From Notospermus geniculatus (Eukaryota; Nemertea; Pilidiophora; Heteronemertea; Lineidae), in the NCBI GenBank assembly GCA_002633025.1, contig NMRB01000016.1, positions 93,458 through 157,457 of the forward strand: 64,000 nucleotides of DNA. The letters are read 5' to 3'. The translations under genes were made by a program, and so were the position numbers. Below are positions 48,585 through 58,836 of the stretch, piece by piece (the first letter of the stretch is position 1; each line of letters opens with the position of its first letter). A model generated the notes under the pieces. The model worked only from the letters and a program-made list of their open reading frames with translations, had not been told where the DNA came from and ran no database searches.

Positions 48585-48739
48585 AACAGTGTAACTTTTA
48601 TGCCATTGCTACAACTTAAATACAAGTAGGATTACGGAATGCTAAATTAGTCAGACCCTAAAAAAGTTGATAGGCCCTGCATGCCATGTGCATTGAGCAA
48701 TATGGATTTCAGTCGGGGGTCCGGTTACGTAAAACTAGG

Positions 48740-51658
48740 CTACAGGGAAATCTCGACCAACGCAGTCTCGGCACCCGAAGAAGAGGAAACCGAAGGCAGT
48801 TTAATATGTTGGCGATGGGACGCAAAAACCACGATATCCTCTTGTTCACTTATTGGAGGGATTCCATAAGTATTTTCCAGTGTAGGCCTACCAGTTATGC
48901 TGATAACTGAGTGATGTCGTGACGAATTCTGCACGCACCTGCACTGATGATTTTTCACGGAGTCGAGACATTTAGCATTTGGTGAATCCAAGGCTAATTC
49001 ATCGATACTCCCAGCGTCGCTATGGTGCCAGTAGTCGAAAACCTCTGATAGCATGCTTCGGCGACTGCAAATTGACGGCTTCCGTATCACATGCACTGAA
49101 TTGAGATCAAATAAACCGGAACCGCACGAACTTTGGGAATGGCCATCGGATTTAACAGTAGGTATCGACGAACTAATGGAAGGGATTCCAATGGAAAGAC
49201 TCACTGAACGCTGCTTCTTATCGAACATGGACTCTGACCGGCGCCGCCTGTTCCTGCTAGTTTTTCTGGCACTCCGCCGCCACACCGGTCTCGACGGCAT
49301 GGAACATGTAGAATTCCGGCGGGCATGGGCCATTGGATCAACGCCACCTTCCTGCATCTCGGGGCCTACAGGATTTTCCCGAAGAAAATTTGGGAGTGAA
49401 TAACTTCCGACAGAATTTGAACGAACCGCTTTGTGCGCAAACGAACGAGTAGGTCTACGTCTGTTGCTAACTTGTGGACCTTCATACACCTCGGACCCCT
49501 GCATCTTGTTTTCGCCGAAAAGAGCCATTCTCAGCTTCTTACTAAAAACAAGGACGGATACTGGGAAAGCTATCAGATTCAAATAACGGAAAACTCGAAA
49601 TATACCAATGATATAGTTGTCGGCGAAGGCGTACAGAAGGATATCCGTTGTGGCTGTGACAAGCCAGTTAGCCAGGTGGACTATGCACAATTTTATTGTG
49701 ATGAGAGTTGATCTGATTTCTGATTGGACCGGCCTTGATAATTGCTGTCGTGGTAAGTTTGTCTTGTTTTCGAGATATCGTCGAGATATGGGGACCAGGA
49801 CGATGAGGATTACTGCCGGGATGACACTGAGGAGCACTTCCGTTGCGGCGAACGTCGCCTCGTTTCTGTTCGAAACGGAGTCGGTTGGAGGATATGGTTC
49901 ACTTTCTGGGAGATACATGAACAGTGCTACAAATATACCTGAAAGATCGGAGATGATTTTTTTCAAGGGTGTGATTAAAAGGTATCTATACAGGTGACTA
50001 TTGTCTATTCCCGACTGTCAGGGGGCCAGATTATTTGCATTAGGATAATACCTTTACCTAATCTGGTGTTACGCCAGCCTTGGCGAAAAATGACTCTCCG
50101 TGCCCCTGACAATATGGGCCGACCGCGCAGAAAGTCCGACAGTGCTTTCGGTGCCTATCGACGGTTTAGTTTGGGAAAACGTTATAACTAACTACCGATA
50201 GGCGCCGGTAGCACTATCGTACTTTCTGTGCCGTCGGCCCTGGAGTAGACAACAACTCAATTCTGGACCCTCGTTTCATCATGTTGTCGCCCAGGGCTCA
50301 GATATTATCACAGAAAGAGGCTTCATTAGCGATGGTTAAAACCTCTAGCCATTTTTTACATTGCGAAATTGATATTTTTTTGAACACTGGACTTTTGTCG
50401 ACTGAGCTCTCGGACCCTGAAACTCACCCGTTACGAGGGAAACAATGGCTGATGTAATCCACGCTGCCCTCTTGGTGACGCAGAATGTTTCAGTGAGTGC
50501 AATGAATCTAGGAATACAAAACAAAACAATTCAAGTTTAATCCTTTGTGAGGCTGATACTGATAGTGAACAAAACACAGGTTGCCGATAAAATCATGCTT
50601 CGTAATTTTACGAGGTGTTTTCTGAATTAGCCGTCCTTGGGTCCATATTCATGATACTAATCTTTTGTAACAAAGGATAAATGTCACCTGCCCATGCATA
50701 TTCATAAAACTACTCAAGTCTAAGCGTGACACTTTCCTTTGTTCAACACAAAAGATAAGTACAATGTATCACACTTTGACTTACAGTAAGTATGTTTATG
50801 ATACTTACATGTATCCTTTGTGTTGAACAAAGGATAAGTGTCACACTTACATGTAGACTTAAGTAGTTTTATGAATATAGGCCCTGGACCCATATTCATA
50901 AAAGGACTTAAGTCTAAGTGTGGAACATGTACTTATCTTTTGTGTTGAACAAAGGATAAGTGGCACACTAGGACTTCTGCCGAACCTGGTAGATCGAGTA
51001 GCCTATGTCCATTCAGGAAGTGAACTTACCTCTCAGTCGCAACGACTGCCATCATGACGTCATGATATCTGAGCCCCGTAACGTCAATCACATCGATCAG
51101 TTTGTGAAGCCAATTTATAGCCCGAACTGATGGAACGTAGGCCTTGACCAGAACCAGTGGGATTCCGATTAATGCCGACAAGACATGAACCACAATGATG
51201 CTTGCTATGAAGGCTCCTGGAAAAGATTGGACAAAATGGTGCAACAGAATCAGCGAAATTTATAAATTCAATGTCGATCTTTGATAAACTGATTTCAAAA
51301 TGTTTTACAATCCGTTTCTGATTTGCTGATCTCGCTTATGCCATCTAACTCAGTGTCCTCACGGGCCTTTTCTGGAAGTTTGACTAAGAATAATAATAAA
51401 GAGAATCTGAACCACCGTACCTGAGGGAAGTTTCTTTGCGGTACGTGTATTTCTAAGCGCGATGCCAACGCCAATATTTGACGCCAGTATCATCACAGCG
51501 GCCACCACAAGGAGGCTAGAGGTAACATGGAGGAGGAGGGTGGGGTTATTCTGGAAAAGAAAAAAAGGAAACCGTGCCAAAGATCAGCGTCGGTTCACTC
51601 GCATTTGGAATTTTCGGAACGATGCAAGAGCAAAACTACCTACCGCTTCGTCTTCCAT
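48740..51658 (-). CDS. Highly divergent rhodopsin-like (class A) GPCR, five exons
   Basis: Exons on the minus strand are 51644-51658, 51421-51550, 51030-51216, 50428-50507 and 48740-49938. Together they give 1611 bases, or 536 residues, with consistent phases and GT-AG borders. Helix 1 is about residues 10-35 (ASNIGVGIAL), helix 2 50-75, helix 3 ends ATER (109-111, in place of DRY), helix 4 has the usual Trp (W127), and helix 5 has Pro178. Helix 6 has a Trp but no CWxP (CIVHLANWLV). Helix 7 has NLIAFPVSVLVF where NPxxY is expected. No Cys is seen at the top of helix 3 or in the second outer loop, so the standard disulfide is missing. The C-terminal tail, about 265 residues, is rich in Ser, Arg and Pro. 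The ligand is unknown. The five-codon first exon is the weakest part of the model; an upstream exon is possible. It may be a lineage-specific orphan receptor. Confidence 0.78.
50638..50985. mobile_element. Cluster of ACACAAAAGATAAG-type palindromes in a GPCR intron
   Basis: At least two diverged copies of the palindrome seen at 19984-20240 are arranged in series here. Phrases TTTTGTGTTGAACAAAGGAT, AAGTGTCACACTTA and CCATATTCAT recur in both orientations. It lies in the intron between exons 50428-50507 and 51030-51216. Confidence 0.75.
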
Positions 51659-54600
51659 TTCTCAGATGGTCTGTAGTTTGGGGCGAGGAAGGTCATTTAT
51701 AGGACACTTGCCACGAGGTGTTAAAGAGGAACTGACACCTTCAAATATCGATTATCGAAATACAGATATCGATTACACCCACTCGACGCGGAGGTTCACC
51801 AACTAGCCGCGTTATTCTGCATGAAATTCACCCATGAATGCAGTACTTTGTGAGGGGAATTGCAGAAAAACGAGACACGATTTGCCATATATGAAACTTT
51901 TTAAAGTTGTAAAACTATGTTATTTGCATATGTTGACCGGTTTACTTGAGATTCGCACCACGTATGCGAATTTGACATCATATCACAGGTGTCATGTGCA
52001 TGACAAATGTAAAGGCGCTGCTCCACGTGACAGTTTTCTGTCGAAGGTTTGCTGTCAGATAGTAACTTTCCAATGAGTATCCCGTGGAAGTTGTTCAGCT
52101 AGTGACTGAATGACAGCAATAGATAACTGTCCGAAAGATTGTGGGATAGTGAATTTCTGTCGTGTGGAAGTGATCCCGATAGATTTTGTAAGCTAGTAAA
52201 GAGTGTCAGACAGCCCTGCTCTATTTTGGGTTAGAACTGTAGTACAGATCAGTGCGAATTGTACACGAGAAAGGGCAGACGAATGTCGCGTTGGAGTTGC
52301 GGAGGGGTTTGTTCAAAACCTGGCGTTGGCATTGGCATTGGCACTGGCAATGAAATGAAGTGGAAAATGATTCTGAATTTCATGCATGACAATAAATAAA
52401 AAAATGACTGATTTTAGAAGAATTATTCCTCTTAGCAATACAGAGACAGGTTGAAGAAAGAGGATGCATGGAAAAGTCAGGCGAACGATTGTAAAAGAGA
52501 AAAAGAGCAGGCGGGCGTGGTTTACTGCTCCCTTTTAAGCAACCATTCATGTACCCAAAGCTTGTGCCTCCTCCTCCTCCTTTGCCATCGCCCTCGCAAT
52601 GTCAGGTAAACTTCAACCGCCGCGGCGACTTGTTTCCGTCACTGTAAATCCGTCGGACGCCGGCGTCCGATTCTGAACACTATCGTATATTTGCCTAGCA
52701 GAAGCACTAAAATACATATTTTTCCAAGAACGTGATGTATTTTGTTCAAGAAATTAATTTCAAGAGAAAAAATTACTTCAGCAAACTACAGTGTGTAAGT
52801 TATTGACTGAAACAAATATGACTTTAATACGTCTGTTCAACTTCTGAACACTTGAACATGTTCATGTGTTCCAAAAGTGTTGCAATCGAGGTGTTCTAAA
52901 TAATAACACTGGTGTTCTAAACAGTCCATTTACAACACTTGATTGCAACACTTATTTAACGCATGAACATGTTCATACGTTAAAGTTATGTTATAATTTA
53001 CACGCTATAGTTTGCCGAAGTAATTTTTTCTCTTGAAATTAATTTCTTGAACAAAATACATCACTTTCTTGGAAAAATATGTATTTTAGTGTTTCTGCTA
53101 GGCAAATATACGATAGTGTTCAGAATCGGACGCCGGCGTCGACTGGAACACTTGGATTTAGTGTGTTCTTGTTGGCAATATGCTGAACGAAGACAGCTAT
53201 CCCGTGGAAGGTAATAGACGGCTGTCAGACAGAAACTATTGACAATCCCTCCGTACGTGGATGGGCCTTACGACAGTTGCTTTCGATAGAAACTATCTGG
53301 CTCGGTTCCAGAGCTCGCAGACAGTGACTATCGGCGATTTCTCCGTCTAGTGGAAGGGCTATGGATAGTTTTCTATCGACAGTTTTTCAATTACTGTCTA
53401 CAGTTTACTGCCATGTGGAGCCGCACCTTAAGAAACAAAGCAGAATCAGTTACAGTCAAGAAAATGGTGTTCCAATTTTTGTTCCAGATTTTTTTACACC
53501 ATCCAAATGATATTTTGCTGTAGTACGATTACTTTATAACCCCTGACCTTTCTCTTCACATATCAAACAACCTGCTTATCTAACACACACGTGACGGCAT
53601 AGCAGTTTCGAAACGAGCAATTTATCCATTTGTATTTTCGCCTCCCTTCTAGCTACATGCACATGTATATGGTCATTTCAATTGATCTGTGCCTTTACAC
53701 TGTTTACACCGCCGTGAAAAGCGAACGTGATTCGAACTAAGGACATGAAAAGCTCAGTGGTAAAAGCAGAAAGGAAATTTGAATAGCGTTAGCAGATCGT
53801 AGCATTAGCTTTGTGACCTCAATGGTAATGGCATATTGAAGAGCTGTGCACATATTGATTGAATGTTTGACATGTTTTATAACGGTGAACGTGAATTTTA
53901 TACCATCGAATCAAAAGCGATGCCTTTTCGTTAATCGAGTACTGTGGATAGCCATGGTATTCTGCTATTGACTACATCTACTGCTGGTCAGGAGTACCAA
54001 CAACGATGAACTGAGGCCGTTTTTTTACTACTAGGCCAACATTTTGTTCTCCGGGGCGTTCAACTTCACGGTTAGTAGGAATACAACGCATACTTGGAGG
54101 ACGTGTTCTTTGACATTGGCGTTACACCGTTCAAAGCAGTTGTTGGACAACTCTTCCTTTTTTGCAGGTGCTTTCGAACAATGGAGGGCGTTTTCTGCAC
54201 CTTTGTTAGGTTGATCTTAAGGATAATGTACCTGTGAGTAACCAAAGATTGGTCTATCAGTGAATCTATCAGTGAAACGTTCACAGATCGCATCGTCGAA
54301 TCCTGGTGTGACAGGAACCAGCGTCGAATCCTGGTAGGGTCATAACTAAGATCGGATCTGTACCACAACTTGAGAGTCCAAATCAACTGGACTGTGTTAT
54401 CAGGTGGTGACCTGGAATCAGAACTTTGACTTTTGATTGTCGTTTTAATCGTCGGCTTACCAGGAATAACGCCTTACAACAAACATTAATTGCTTTTGTG
54501 TCGGCCAGCAAGACGAAATCTCCGTTCACTCATGCACTTTTTGAACAGCCATTTAGGACCTACACTCAGCGTCGTGTATTCAACATGGACTGACTCAAGA

Positions 54601-54682
54601 AGAGATCCTTGTTCTGATCATTCCGCCTGGTGTTTCGATCACAACGTTATTTCTTGGGTAAAAGAAATTGTTATCAGTAGTC
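51659..54682. other. Intergenic spacer with a large nested foldback element
   Basis: It includes the promoter side of the divergent GPCR gene and of the 54683 gene. The 52011-53430 element takes up half of it. From 53431 to 54682 I see no gene; a minus-strand frame at 54072-54386 has no recognisable features. Confidence 0.6.
52011..53430. mobile_element. 1.4-kb foldback element containing a second foldback
   Basis: The outer ends AAAGGCGCTGCTCCACGTGA and the inverse, CATGTGGAGCCGCACCTT, are followed on both sides by repeated GACAGT / CTATCG / CCCGTGGAA motifs. The nested element at 52655-53140 has ~140-base arms with GGACGCCGGCGTCCGATTCT and CACTATCGTATATTTGCC. Its core holds AACATGTTCATG and GTGTTGCAATC palindromes. 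No transposase frame is present in either. Confidence 0.82.
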
Positions 54683-55774
54683 ATGAATGTCGAAGGCATT
54701 GGAATCCCCTTCAAGGAACAGGTGAGGTTTGAAACGTATCGCCATAAGAAGGGCAAGAATAAGTCGTTGTTTCTCTGTCACATGGAACTTGAGAGAAATT
54801 GCAACAACACCGTGAGCAAGTTACGTTACGAACTCGATTCCTACTTGTTGGGGTTATCACGATCGAAAACCGAAGTTATAAAGAAACAGACCAATATTCA
54901 GAAGAAGAAGGAGTTGATCAATAAAGAGAGGTGTAAAGGAAATTCTGAATCTTTGGATTTTACGGAGGAAACGCCGAGGGTTGCCGGTGAAAAACGGGTC
55001 AGGTTTCCACCGATTATAAGTCGGTCTCTTACCACTTTAGATGTTGAACAGCATTACGAGGTGCTTGAGGATTCGAGTATAGATGCAGAAGGTAAGGGAG
55101 TGAATGAAGTGGAAGAGGGCAGAATCGATCCCTTTGATCGTGTCCCTGAAAAGCTCTACGATGACAGTAAAAAACCAATTAAAAATAGAATTGCGGATGA
55201 AGCTGAGAAGCAGTTGAGGTTAGATCAGACTCGGGTTTATATTGAACGGTCGAATTCTATATACATTGGGATGCCTGAGGGATCTACTGATGAGAAAGGG
55301 CTACCGAAAAGGCTTGTCCTGCCTGGCCTACTGAAACGCTGGAAAAGGAAAACGGAACAGGCAGAGCAGAAACGGAAGAAGAAAAGATCGGCTGGAAAGG
55401 GGTTGGAGAGAAAGAACACATTTTCAAGAATGAACTTGAATCTTGTCGTAAAGTCTGATGGAAATAATGAGGCAAAAAAAGTGGATCAGGGAAAGCGAGA
55501 TGTTTCTTATAACACCGATAAAAACGTGCCATTTCACATGCGGCTGTTAATGCCAATTAACGAGGAAGAAAGCCACAGTGAAATCCATGGTGACGAATCG
55601 CCAAACCCGTTAATCACGCAGGCCTTCACCACGAAAAACAAGGAGGAAACTCCACGCCTCGGAAGTATGCTACGGCCATTGGCGGCCCGGGCAAAGACGC
55701 GTGAGGAAAGAGCAGATCAGGACATGGCGGCAATCGAGGCCGTGAGGGAAGAAACGGGCAAAATGAATATATAA
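54683..55774 (+). CDS. Intronless gene for a 363-residue protein of unknown function
   Basis: This is the longest clean single-exon frame on the + strand, starting at ATG 54683 (MNVEGIGIPFKEQVRFE) and ending at TAA 55774. I do not recognise the family. Residues ~30-75 look like a coiled coil (MELERN..KLRYELDSYLLG, then a Lys/Gln-rich stretch). After that comes an acidic, Ser-rich middle. A very basic cluster lies near residues 212-242, with KRWKRK and KRKKKR, and could be a nuclear localisation signal. The C-terminus again has an acidic-basic helix (AKTREERADQDMAAIE). There is no signal peptide, membrane segment or zinc motif. The N-terminal helix faintly resembles small vertebrate coiled-coil proteins, but I would not name one. 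It could also be a retrocopy. No retroelement features flank it. Confidence 0.62.
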   Translation: MNVEGIGIPFKEQVRFETYRHKKGKNKSLFLCHMELERNCNNTVSKLRYELDSYLLGLSRSKTEVIKKQTNIQKKKELINKERCKGNSESLDFTEETPRVAGEKRVRFPPIISRSLTTLDVEQHYEVLEDSSIDAEGKGVNEVEEGRIDPFDRVPEKLYDDSKKPIKNRIADEAEKQLRLDQTRVYIERSNSIYIGMPEGSTDEKGLPKRLVLPGLLKRWKRKTEQAEQKRKKKRSAGKGLERKNTFSRMNLNLVVKSDGNNEAKKVDQGKRDVSYNTDKNVPFHMRLLMPINEEESHSEIHGDESPNPLITQAFTTKNKEETPRLGSMLRPLAARAKTREERADQDMAAIEAVREETGKMNI

Positions 55775-56765
55775 AAGAAGTCTTTGCAAATTTTGGACTT
55801 CGAAAACAAGAAGCAGTAGTCCTGTCGGTTTGATTCAAGTAAAAGTTATTTATTATATAGGCCTATCATGTGCATGATTCGCTGTTCAGGACGGACCTCA
55901 CAAACTATTGTTCCAAGCAGTGCTGGGTTCCTACCCGTCAACAAACGGCGCAAAAGTCAATTGTGAGAAACCAGTGTGTGTATGTACTGTTTGATTTATT
56001 CACAATACATATAAATATTTGTCCACAGAAATACGTACGTCAAGATCAGTTGTTAACCATTTGCAATCTAGGACTAACGTTCAGACATTACCGGTGTCAT
56101 GGAATCTAATGCACCTCCTATATCTGTTGCCCCACAACCACTTCCCCATATGTACGGCTTCGTCCAGGAAGCTTGTTCTGCGTAAACTATTGTTCATTTA
56201 CGGGCAACCTATTGTTCGCTATCAGCCTGACAAAGGATTTGCATACGCTTATTTACTGGGGCTTTTTGAATTACGGTCCCAGACCCTACATGTACAAACA
56301 ATCCAGGGCCCGTATGCATAAAAGTGGAATAAGCTTATTCCATGGTATAACCTAACGTTATAAACTTTAGTTATACCTGAAATAAGCTTATTCCACCTTT
56401 ATGCATACGGGCCCTGGCGAGCATCAAAAGGAGGGGAATTAGGTTCCATAACACTTGCGTATTGGAAAAACTTCCACGAAAATAGGATGAGCAATGACCT
56501 ATGTGATAATCGTGATGTGTTTCTTGGTTGCCTATATACATGTAAATATTGATAAACACTACCATGGAAACCGAATATGCGTTTTCTGTTTGAATTGTTT
56601 TCACATCGCTAACATCACCTGTCCGTTTAATCTTGACTTCATCTGTCCATTTGACTTTTTTTTCTGTTACATTTCGGTATACATTGAGCACATCTCCAAG
56701 CCCCAAAATACTCTGACCCGCACACGCTATACTTTCGCGCCCAGTCAAACAAAAAGCAAGTCGAG
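55775..56765. other. Spacer between the 363-aa gene and the KCNE-like gene
   Basis: It holds the 3' ends of both converging genes and one MITE (56304-56416). I see no other gene. The open frames crossing 56371-56748 are shadows of the palindrome and of the KCNE-like gene's 3' side. Confidence 0.6.
56304..56416. mobile_element. Palindromic MITE, CAGGGCCCGTATGCATAAA ends (copy 2)
   Basis: It has the same termini and inner arms (GTGGAATAAGCTTATTCC) as 30647-30758. The centre (GGTATAACCTAACGTTATA) differs slightly. Confidence 0.88.
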
Positions 56766-57251
56766 TTATAACTCGATTCCATTCTCCTCTGTCGGCGCCC
56801 CTATACTAAATGTCACTGCTGAAGGACGCCTTTTGGTCATCGAAAGAAGCTGGTTGAACGATGGAACATTGGGTAGGTTGGGCAGCGACGCCCGACTGCA
56901 TTTACTTAAGAGAAAACTAGGAGTCCTGCTTAGTGCTCGCTTTGTCTTAGTCGAGGATGGTTCGTTCTGTTTCCTTAGAGCCTTTTGGTATTCCTCTAGC
57001 ACGAGTTCTTCCTCTAACTCCTGTCGCTCACGCTGCAGATACTTGACCATCATGAAAGCAATCCCCAGTGCGTAAAACGCCAACACTGCAATGATATAGA
57101 GGAGTGCATCTCGGCCCTCCTTCGGTAAAGCGTCAGTATCACCGTGCGTTCCATTGGAATTATTCGCCAGCGTTCTGTTTGAACAAGCAACGGTAACGTA
57201 TTTCACGATTACACGTGGTAATGCAGTGGTATTCGCCATTATGCCTTTCAT
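56766..57251 (-). CDS. KCNE-like single-pass potassium-channel accessory subunit
   Basis: A single exon encodes 161 residues from the ATG at 57251, or 157 from the in-frame ATG at 57239 (MANTTALPRV). The frame is open further upstream but only with a GTG. The order of parts matches the KCNE family: a short outer N-terminus with N-glycosylation sequons (NTT, NRT, NNS, NGT), one hydrophobic helix (ALLYIIAVLAFYALGIAFMM), then a charged inner segment (KYLQRERQELEEE) and a Ser/Pro-rich tail. KCNE proteins attach to voltage-gated K+ channels such as KCNQ1 and tune their gating. Vertebrate KCNE genes also have an uninterrupted coding exon. Identity outside the helix region is low, and the acidic coiled segment after the helix is longer than usual. 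A different type of single-pass protein remains possible. Confidence 0.62.
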   Translation of the reverse strand: MKGIMANTTALPRVIVKYVTVACSNRTLANNSNGTHGDTDALPKEGRDALLYIIAVLAFYALGIAFMMVKYLQRERQELEEELVLEEYQKALRKQNEPSSTKTKRALSRTPSFLLSKCSRASLPNLPNVPSFNQLLSMTKRRPSAVTFSIGAPTEENGIEL

Positions 57252-58599
57252 AGTTCTGTCTCTGGCTTTCAGCACAACGAATTCTGCTTCAAAAGCTTCA
57301 GCTCTGTACCCAAGAACGACCACAGTGCGTTCTACTCCTGTTCTTCTGTTGCCTCATCGCCAGTGTATTCCGAGTTGCAACTTGGCCATATAGGCCTACT
57401 GCTCATTCTTACAATTCCTGAGTCAATTTCAGTTCACGTTGATGATAGCTAGTTGAATTACCTTAGAGAAGAAGCTCCAAGAACTCGGCAAGGTGACGAC
57501 GTCGTATCCACTGGAGGTTACGTTTCCTTGACCAAGGGATCAGCAGTGCGGTTTCAGAAAGTCTTTCATTGCTCGTTGCGTCCAAAATCGAAGCTTATAC
57601 AAGCCAATAGCCAATTCGAACACAAACCGCAAGAGTATCATGTATTCCGAACTGTTCCCACTGTACTGTAACGGTGGTAATATAGAGGCGTTGTAGGCCT
57701 ATTCCTCAGCGCCCGAAGGTAGATTTTCCTATAATCCTAGTGTATCGAAAATTCAGCTTAAATCGTTCTTCACCTGAATCGAACAAACCAAGATAGGTTA
57801 GAATTTCTCTACTCATTGAAATGAAACATACTGGCTGATTTCTCGCGGTAGTTGTACCTGCGTCTTTTGCTTGAAGGAGAACGTACTCGCGGAGGAGGTT
57901 ATGAAAACCTGAAACACCACATCTTCCTGATCGGGAACGCCAAGTTGTTCAGTTGGTGCTCATGAGAATTACGAGCGAAATCGCCGATAAAATGAACGTA
58001 CACAGTACCGGCCAGGTAGATAAACACCACACCTCATTCAGCTGTTTTCTATCAGTTAACAGACCAGTCAATCTTATTTGGACGACCGATTTCCACACAC
58101 TTTACGTAGATTTAAAGCGTTTTCATGTTTTCGTCTTTCTCCTACTTGACTTTATATTGGACTGAAATATTCTAACTCCTGTTTAAATAATGATAACCAT
58201 GATATGAGGCTTTATATAGGCGCTTCAAATTATCACCCCACTCTCGCAAGAAGCCTTTCTAAAGAACTCAGTGAGGAGGTCATTCAACACTGAATTGATG
58301 TATTTCCATTGCAGGACCTGAACATGAAATATCAGCTGAAATTGAATTGCTGCTTCCGGGATATTAACCTAAAAGAAGTACGGAAGCAGCCGTGGATCTC
58401 TAATAGCAGGTACTCTGCCGCCAGTGCTACCCAAGCAACGCCTTCACGGCAGCTCAGGGATCGGCGCCTTTGCCTTTGTTTCCAGTGCCTTTATTACCGT
58501 ATACCCTTGAGAAGTTAGCATGCCAGCGTCTGCAATGGGCGCACCAGCAAACGTCAGAAGCCTCTGGCTCTCATAGAACTTCCCACACTGAAAAACTCT

Positions 58600-58836
58600 G
58601 TTTCGTCAAAATGACGAACTTACGTTCGTTTTCCATTTATCACCAAACTGAGTATCTAATTCGTCGAAATGACAGTACCTATTCACGGTTCGTCATTTGG
58701 ACGAACCTTGTTAGAGATTGTTTGAGATACAACAAGGGTTCGTCAAAATGACGAACCGTGGGATTTGCCATTTCGACGAATTATATAGATACTCAGTTTG
58801 GTGATAAATGGAAAACGAACCTAAGTTCGTCATTGT
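58600..58836. mobile_element. Palindromic MITE built from TTCGTCAAAATGACGAA units
   Basis: The outer arms (about 58608-58690 and 58740-58836) are reverse complements, including CCATTTATCACCAAACTGAG. Within each arm smaller palindromes recur: TTCGTCAAAATGACGAA, TTCGTCGAAATGA and GTTCGTCATTTGGACGAAC. The structure is therefore palindromes within a palindrome. Confidence 0.87.

Noticed and set aside
52561-52622. Short exon-like minus-strand stretch (IARAMAKEEEEAQ)
   Set aside because: It lies inside the 52011-53430 foldback element, has no proper acceptor, and comes from a CTC-rich run.
56494-57075. 193-codon + strand frame
   Set aside because: Its second half is the antisense shadow of the KCNE-like gene, and the first half is AT-rich spacer.
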